Below are positions 57,235-64,000 of a stretch of DNA of 64,000 nt, piece after piece (the first letter of the stretch is position 1; each line of letters begins with the position of its first letter). Source of the DNA: Diplosphaera chodatii (taxonomy: Eukaryota; Chlorophyta; Trebouxiophyceae; Prasiolales; Stichococcaceae); contig JAALGY010000019.1 of the NCBI GenBank assembly GCA_032358165.1, positions 310,001-374,000 of the forward strand, given 5' to 3'. A program made the translations under genes and the position numbers. A model generated the notes under the pieces. It saw only the letters and a program-made list of their open reading frames with translations, searched no databases and had not been told where the DNA came from.

Positions 57235-59049
57235 ATGCAGACAGCTCAGCTCGGCTGCCGCCACACTGGCCTGACGCAGATCGGCGGCAGGCGACGCGCA
57301 CCCGCAGCTCGAGGGCAGTTCAGGGTACAGGCAGCTGTTCTGACCATCCCGCGGGACTACTCTAAGGTGAGCATCACTTCAATCCTTCTGCAGACGAGCG
57401 CCGCTGGTCATGCGCATGATATGCTGATGAACGTGCATGCCGGCAGCATCAGCATCTGCAATGATGGGCACGGAAGCATGCAATTTTGTGCTGTACCGCA
57501 CCTTCTGCCGGCATATGCATGCCATCTTGTTGCAGATCCGCATCAGCCGGCTGATGTGTCTGGAGGCCAGGGCCTTCCAATTTTCATCCAACAGCAGGGT
57601 GCCAATGTGCTGCAGGTCGAGCCCAAGGGCGACCTGGTGCTGGTGGCGGTGGCAGAGGCAGAGGCGAAGACCACTGGCGGCATCCTGCTGCCGACAGCGG
57701 CGCAGAAGAAGCCGACATCAGGTACTGCGACATGTGATGACGCAGGAGCTGCATACACCAATCTGCCCGTCGCAGTCTGTGCAGCTGCACGCGGTGCAAT
57801 GCTGTCGATGCGAGTCCTCCAAGGCGCTTGCAAGCGTGCAGTCGAGATGGCTAGTGCAAGGCGTTGCCCCATCATACACAGGCGACATCGCGGCGCTGGG
57901 CGACGGGCGGCAGGGCACCCAGACGCGGGAGTTCACCACCAAGCCGGGCGACACGGTGCTGTACTCCAAGTTCGGCATCGGCTGCACCGACGTCAGCGTC
58001 CAGGTGGCCGCCTGCCCGCAACCCTTTGCATGTGGAGTGGGTCCTCCCGGTGTGGTGACTGACATTATGTCTCCCATTCTGTCTTCTGCGTTGATCGACC
58101 ATGTGACTCAAGGCTCAGTGGCAACGTAGGCTGCATAGAGACTGGTTGACGCTGCCTGTGCTACAGGGCAAGGACTACACGCTGATCAGGGAGGACGACC
58201 TGATCGGGGTGCTGCCACGTTCGGGCGCCACTGCCGCCGACGTGCCCGAGCTGAAGCCGCTCGGCGATCGGGTGCTGCTGAAGGTGCGTCACCCAGCATC
58301 GTGTCTAAATAAAGGCCCATCAAGTGGACGTTGGCGGCGATCAATTGACCTTTGTATCTCAAAATACACCTTGGCATTGTGCACTCTAGCGCAGGGCGCT
58401 GACCTCGCCTTTGTCACGCGACACAGGTGCAGGAGGTGTCGGATGTGACGGCGGGCGGCGTGCTGCTGCCGGACAGCGCGAAGGAGAAGCCCATCGCGGG
58501 CACCGTGGTGGCCGCGGGGCCGGGGCGCCGCGAGGAGGACGGCACCCGCAAGGAGCCGCGCGTGGCGGCGGGCGACCAGGTGAGCATGCCACATCATGCA
58601 GCTGACATCTGGCAAGGAAGATCCATGCCGATGCCATGCCAATGTCCAGTTGATGGCCCTTGACGGGTTTTGGCACGCTTCCTGACACATTCGTACTTCA
58701 GTGCATGGGGTGCAACGTCTGCTGCAGCACGCAGCGAGTTGTTTGCATGATTCGACTCAAGTTGCCAGGGACAGTTTCCACAACTGTCGCTGCTGACATG
58801 CAGGTGCTGTACTTCAAGTGGGCAGGCGACAGCATGGAGACTCCCTCAGGGGAGAAGTATGTTGTCGTCCACGAGCAGGCAAGTGGTGCATGCGGTGGCT
58901 CTTCCGTGCTTTTGGTCGCATCTGGGTGCAATGGTTGCTGGTCCTCTTCATGCTGGTCATCTTCATGGCCCTTTCTTAACAGATGCTTATCATATGCCAC
59001 CTGATCCAAAACTCTGATCATGCAGGACATCTTGTGCAAAACGCAATGA
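57235..59049 (+). CDS. CPN20: Chloroplast co-chaperonin CPN20 (tandem Cpn10 domains)
   Basis: Lid for plastid Cpn60 in Rubisco and other protein folding. Seven exons close exactly from ATG to TGA: 57235-57366, 57616-57721, 57882-58003, 58167-58283, 58427-58579, 58804-58878, 59026-59049; 242 aa. A 30-40-residue transit peptide is followed by Cpn10 domain 1. Its mobile loop is TTGGILLPTAAQKKPTSG, then VLYSKFGIGCTDV and YTLIREDDLIGVL. Domain 2 starts LKPLGDRVLLKV, with mobile loop TAGGVLLPDSAKEKPIAG, then VLYFKWAGDSME and the short last exon DILCKTQ. The last intron is GC-AG with an ideal donor (CAG|GCAAGT at 58879). One unusual point is that the first domain lacks the usual PLxDRVLVK start and reads VEPKGDLVLVAV. 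Confidence 0.96.
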
Positions 59050-59414
59050 CCGAAAACCTGGGGATTGGGTGGCAGCAGCATGCTTGCAACCGCTGAAACA
59101 TGACATCGCTCACTGTAACTGTTTGTCCCACCTGTCGGTCAAAGCCGCATGTGTCAAGGAAGCCCCGAATCAATCTGATCTGTGGACATCAATCTGATAT
59201 ATGGACACGCTTCTAAGACCTGTCACAGATGTAGCCCCACCAGCTGAAACATATACACTTTGTGCTTGCAAGCTGCCGTAGTTGTTGTTGAGCATCAGGG
59301 GCGATGGTACATCCCTTCCTCAGTGTCATCCTGCCACTGTTGCGCAGGCCTGCCTACCCAAGACTGATCCCTGTCTGATGAGTTGGCCGTTCCATCATCC
59401 TTCCTTTACGGGGC
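59050..59414. other. Convergent 3' intergenic region
   Basis: Between the CPN20 stop (59049, +) and the midasin stop (59415, -). It contains a tandem-like pair ATCAATCTGAT at about 59170 and 59190. No gene. Confidence 0.5.
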
Positions 59415-62400
59415 TTACTGCACCACATGCAGCTGGAACCACTGGCGCAGCAGGTCCGCCAGGGTGGCGGGCAGCGCTGCAATGTCCCGCAGCACCACAT
59501 AGAACGGGAACGGGAACGTGTCCAGGTACTGCAGGGGTGCATGCATCACGTTCAGCCAACCACTGCACAAGAAGACCCTGGACCAGGTGTGCCTGAAGAG
59601 ACTTATGCTGATGCTCGTGCACACGGCACAACAGCATCTAGAGTTTTGCTGCAGCAGCAGGGAGCCAGATGTTATCACATACAGTCGTCTTTCACCTGTG
59701 CAAACACGGGCTTGCCGTCAACGAAGGAGACTGTGCGCATGTCCAGCAGCGACGCGGCTGGGTTGTCCAGGATGATGAATGCAATTAGCACCCCACGCCG
59801 CTCCGCGGCCTACAGAAGTAGTGATCCTGACCCTTCCCAGACTCAGCTAGATTGAATCTCAAGCTGCAAGCTGACCAGTGCAGTCGACACGTATGAAGTG
59901 CCTGCCACGGCTGCTACTGCAAGGTCCACTCGAGGTGCAGCCCACCAAATAGACATGTGCACAGATATATGTTGGTACCCACCTCGCGCACTGCACGCTG
60001 CAGGGCGGCCTTCTCGTGGAAGCGACCGTCCGCCACGATCAGCACCAGCTGCTGCAGCGCCTCGCTGCCAAAGCCCGCGCCTGCACAGGGACCGTGCCTC
60101 GACACATGCACGAGCATCGCGCACTCCACCCGCAGCTTCATGCATAGTCTGTGCATGTTTGCGTTGCAGCGCGGTGCCGGGGCATGCAGCAGCCCGAACA
60201 CGAGCACGACCGTCAGCCTACTAGACCATGAGGAGCCGACATTGGTTGCACATCACACGAATACCCTCCTTGGAGATTTTTACACAGCCCACCTGCGGAG
60301 CCGCGCTCCCGGGCGGCGTCCAGCAGGCCGCCCAGCGCGTGCAGCAGCCCCACCATGGGCGTGTCCGCCAGCGTGTTGTCGGCGTCGAAGCGCAGGCCGC
60401 CCAGCAGCCCCGGGCCCTCTGCATCGCTGAACGGCCGCCCCAGCTCGTGCAGCGTCGCCACGCCTGCCGCACAAGGCCCGGCAGTTTGAGCAAACACCAG
60501 CCCGGGTGGAAGCAGAGTCATCAAGCGGCACCAGTGGTAGTTCAGCAACACCATACCGGCTGCCACCCGAAGGCACCCGAAATGCCCAGCACTCGGTCCT
60601 CAACACTGCCAGCCACTGACGGCTGCATATCAACATCCTCGGTGCGTCTATTTGTGAAGCTTGATCTCTTGTGCGATTGGCAGGCGGGGGTCACCTGCGG
60701 ACCCGCCAAAGCGCAGGACGCCCAGCTCGCCGACCTCCAGCCGCGCCAGCGCCCGGGCGATCAGGGTCACCGCCTCCAGCGCCACCGCGCCGCAGCCGTT
60801 CTCCGCCATCGACCGCGAGTCGTCCACCGCGATGACCACCTGGCCCCGGAGCGGCGGCAGACGCGTCAGAACGTACATGCGGATGCAGTCGAATGCAAGC
60901 TGCCGAGCGTACGCCATCTGTCTCTCAAGCAAGGCTTCATGCTGTCACCGTGGCAGCAGGCTGCAGCACAGCAGCGAACATGTGCAATGCTGCTGATGCA
61001 GCATGTTTCGTGAACGGGGCACACCTGGTATTTGCGCTTGTCGGGGTGGGTGCGCCGCATCCAGATCTTGTCACGCCGGAAGTGGCTGGCGATGAAGGCG
61101 ATCACCTTCTTCATGTTGATGCGCTTGCCTGCAAGAACGTTCAGATGACGGGCTTGGCATGGCATGCGAGAACAGCTGTCCCTTCGCTGTGACAGGCGCC
61201 GTGCCATCAAGCAACCTGTCCGTGCCACTGCGCACCCTCTCCTCTTGACAAGTGCACAGCACAGGTGCGCAGGGGAATCTGTGGCGTGCAGGCAGGGCCA
61301 GCGGGGTGCCTGGGCACGGAGGCGGGGCCGCACCCGAGCGGTAGTCGCCGGCCAGGCGGCTGGCGACGGTGGGCTCCAGGATGAGGCGCAGCTGCTCCGC
61401 CAGCTCCCCCGCCAGGCCCGCCGTCAGCGCCTCGCACCGCGCCCACGCCGCGGCCCCCGCCGCCAGGTCGCTGGCGTCATCCGGTGCGCCTGCAGTGTAG
61501 CACCCAACACAGTCAGTGTTCAGGCCACACCCGAAACAGTTGCCGGCAGAGGAGTATATGTTGTTGAAGGCGACTCAATATCAGCATCTACATATATCTG
61601 GATACATGTGTTACATCTGTCCATTTACGTGTGATTGTATATGTATACATTACCATATCAGCATCGCGCTGACACAGCAGCATCTATGCCGGGGAGGAAG
61701 AAGCACCTTGGGCGTGCGCCAGCAGGCCGGCCTGCAGCTCGGCGCGCACCGCCGCCGCCGCCTCCGCGTCCAGCGGCTCCGGCGCCGCCTCCTCGCCCTC
61801 CGCAACCTCCAGCGCCGCCAGGCGGCCGCTGATGAAGCTGGCGCCCGGCTCCGCCGCCCCATCCGCCCCATCAGCATCCTGTGGCGGACCACAAGCAAAC
61901 TGTTTGAGAGTCTACAAGCGGCCCCGCTTACCAGATGTAGTTGGCGCCTCGATGCTGTCACCCAATCATCTTGGAACACGTCCCACGTGCCAGCTGTCCA
62001 CATGCAAATCGCACCTCAGCATTGTCGCCGTCCTGGCTGCCGTCCCTGCCGCCGTTCGCCTCGTCAGCACCCTCTGACTCCATGTCCTGCGCCTCGGCGC
62101 CCGCCCGCAGCGAGGCGCCCGCCGTGCCCGACTGCACCGCCGCCGCCTGTGCAGGGTCGCAGGGCATGTAGTTAGCGTGCCTGAGACGTGGCGGCCGACC
62201 AAAACTGCAGCTGTCAGGACTTGGGCATCGAGCACTGCATGCATAGCAGCAACCAGCATGCCCTGCGCAATGTCCCGCAGGCATACTGGGTGCAGTTTTA
62301 CATCATCTATAGCTGCCAGCTGCCAGCTGCCAACGTAATGCCGAAGACACGCAATCCTCAAGGCCAGAAACAGCAGCTGAAGGACCAGCACAGCAGCACG

Positions 62401-64000
62401 GCCCAGGGAGAGTGTGTGCCACTTTCCCTGTGCTACCGCATCACGTGTGCAGAACCACATGCTGGCCTTGAGACATGCTTTGCGCAGGTACCACGATGGC
62501 AGCTTTTGAGCAGACGGTAGGATGCTGGATTGTAGGACTGCAGGACTGAATGAGGACAGTGGAACCCCGCCACCTGACGCTCCGGCAGCTGGCCGCCCGC
62601 CTCAGGCAGGGCCTCCATATCCTCAGCTGCCGCCGCCACGTCCGCCATGTCGTCTTCTACATGCAACGCAGATCCATACCGTGACAAATGGATTTCCAGC
62701 ACACAGAGGCACAGCAGGCTGCTCACGGACACAAGCTGAAGCACCAGAGGCCTTGTGTGATCAAATGAAGGGACTCAGCAACTGCATGTGCACCATACCT
62801 GTGGCATCTCCCTCGGGGCGGTCCAGCATGGCTCCCAGCTGTGCAGCCTGCTCCTCTGTAGCTGCCCCAAGTGCCTGCAAGTGCATGCCATGCGGTAAGC
62901 ACCCACCTGCCTGCTGTTACGACAAACTGCGCTCTCATCAGTTGGGTGAGCATGTGATGACAATGGCAATGCAGCGCAGCTTTGAGCCTCTGGGCACACG
63001 GCAGAGCCTGTCAGCCTTGCCTGCATATGGCTTGTGCGCACCTGTGTATTGCCGGCCGAAGGGCCTTCGTCCTCATGCATGTACTGGAACTCAGTGTCCG
63101 CCTCTGGCAGCTCCTGCTGCTCGGCTGCCTGCTGATCGCCAGCCGCAGCGCCCTCGTCCTGCAGATGCATTGCATGAGCATTTGTCGGGCTTGTTACGCT
63201 TGGCAGCAGACTGCACAGCTAGATGCAACAGCTGTTCAGACGGGGACTTGGCTGCACATGATGCCTGTTGCACGGCTTCGCACAACAAATGCTCTTGTTT
63301 TCAAACAATGTGCTCAGATGGTGCGAATGAATGTGAGGCAGGGTTGCACCTGTGAAGGCTCAGGAGCGTCGCTGCTGACCGCCAGCCGGGCCCGCCAGCG
63401 CTCCAGGGCAGATCCGAGGCCCCGCAGCGGGTTGGCCTCCAGCGGTTTGTGGGCCGCCTGCTGCTGCTGCTGCGCAGCTGCCGCCTCATTGACGGCGGAC
63501 CTTTGTGGCGGGCCGTTCTGCGCACCGCCAGCGCCTGCGGCACCCACCTGCGGAGCGTTCCCACCTGCATCTGCCCCCTGCAGACAGGAAGTACCGTGCT
63601 TCCTGCGCTGGCCAGCATCAGCTTCTGCACGCCATCGCCGCTGGCTGCAAGGCGTTGTTGAGCAGCACTGATTGCAGTCTCAGCGCAGTGCATGCATTCG
63701 TGTTGCTGTTGCACCTGACCAAGAGTCATGCAAGTTTGGCTTGACAAGGTCATGGTCCACTGCAGCAGTTCAGCCTGCCTAGCTGGAGTGGCAGTGTTGC
63801 ACATGCCAGCTGCCGGCCCTGCACTGCTGCAGTGGACCATGTTACCTGATCTCACTGGAGCAGCTATCGGAGGTAGGAATCTACCTGTGGCACTGCAGTC
63901 GCCTGTGGGGCCCCAGCACCGGCCGCCTGCTCCAGTTGCGCTGCATCCTCGCCGCCAGCGCCGGAGCCGTCCGCAGCTGCAGCCGCCTGCGTGGCGGCGG
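59415..64000 (-). CDS. MDN1: Midasin C-terminal part (AAA-ATPase of 60S ribosome biogenesis), partial
   Basis: Exons in phase: 63885-64000 (continues beyond the window), 63350-63577, 63042-63158, 62799-62874, 62574-62656, 62015-62146, 61707-61878, 61334-61489, 61025-61128, 60695-60839, 60293-60463, 59983-60080, 59696-59809, 59415-59528 (TAA). The 5' exons encode the acidic, Ala/Gln/Glu-rich linker of midasin, including NPLRGLGSALERWRARL. Then comes the conserved LRLILEPTVASRLAGDYRSG, FRRDKIWMRRTHPDKRKYQ, and the VWA/MIDAS domain (VVIAVDDSRSMAENGCG with D-x-S-x-S). Further on are VLIVADGRFHEK and the C-terminal FPFPFYVVLRDIAALP. The MIDAS domain binds Rsa4/Ytm1 so that midasin can pull assembly factors off pre-60S particles in the nucleus. 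The ATPase ring lies outside the window, so only about 600 residues are seen. Confidence 0.95.

Noticed and set aside
60840..60917. Extended 5' version of the midasin VWA exon starting at an ATG (60917)
   Set aside because: It would insert about 26 residues between RKYQ and VVIAVDD; the acceptor at 60840 restores the family sequence exactly.
1..64000. CRISPR arrays, bacterial operons, rRNA or clear tRNA genes
   Set aside because: None seen; the whole window has eukaryotic spliced-gene structure.

Overview
This is nuclear DNA of a green alga, most likely a trebouxiophyte (Coccomyxa/Chlorella-like; inferred, not tested by phylogeny). Genes are split into many short exons. Donors are mostly GTG-type (GTGAGC, GTGCGC) and acceptors are TGCAG. 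The proteins are plant-lineage ones: chloroplast CPN20, the plastid maltose exporter MEX1, a CGL160-like ATP-synthase assembly factor, plant-type RPA14 and NDUFS5. A TTTAGGG-type telomeric motif also occurs. Coordinates below come from joining exons by hand with reading phase conserved at each junction; several genes close perfectly from ATG to stop.

Layout. 0-10 kb: 3' end of an unknown gene (+), organellar EF-Ts (-), a coiled-coil protein (+), and an SLC10A7-type bile-acid/Na symporter homologue (-). 10-20 kb: a large secreted protein with a GH99/GH71-like body, a Pro/Thr linker and a CBM1-like module (+); RPA14 (-); a LysM membrane protein (+); a CGL160-like protein (-). 20-29 kb: a mitochondrial-carrier-family protein with an unusual Ser-rich insert (+), VTC1 (-), a 1.3-kb gene-free block with palindromes and a telomeric-repeat hairpin, and a patatin-like lipase (-). 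29-37 kb: one long chromatin-reader gene with BAH-like, SAND-like and ePHD segments and a Gln/Pro-rich tail (-). 38-40 kb: NDUFS5 (+) and a TMEM50-type membrane protein (-).

40-54 kb is the accessory-looking part. A truncated CUE-like gene copy lies upstream and a fuller paralogue downstream. Between them are an unrecognised membrane protein and a 4.7-kb inverted-repeat structure (arms of about 0.7-0.8 kb, spacer about 3.15 kb). Two identical 31-bp near-perfect palindromes sit at or beyond its right edge.

54-64 kb returns to housekeeping genes: MEX1 (-) and CPN20 (+) diverge from a 242-bp promoter region, followed by the C-terminal part of midasin/MDN1 (-), which runs off the right edge.

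The genes do not form one pathway. The most unusual genome-wide signal is the frequency of GC-AG introns: at least nine junctions, in seven genes, are supported by reading phase or family homology.
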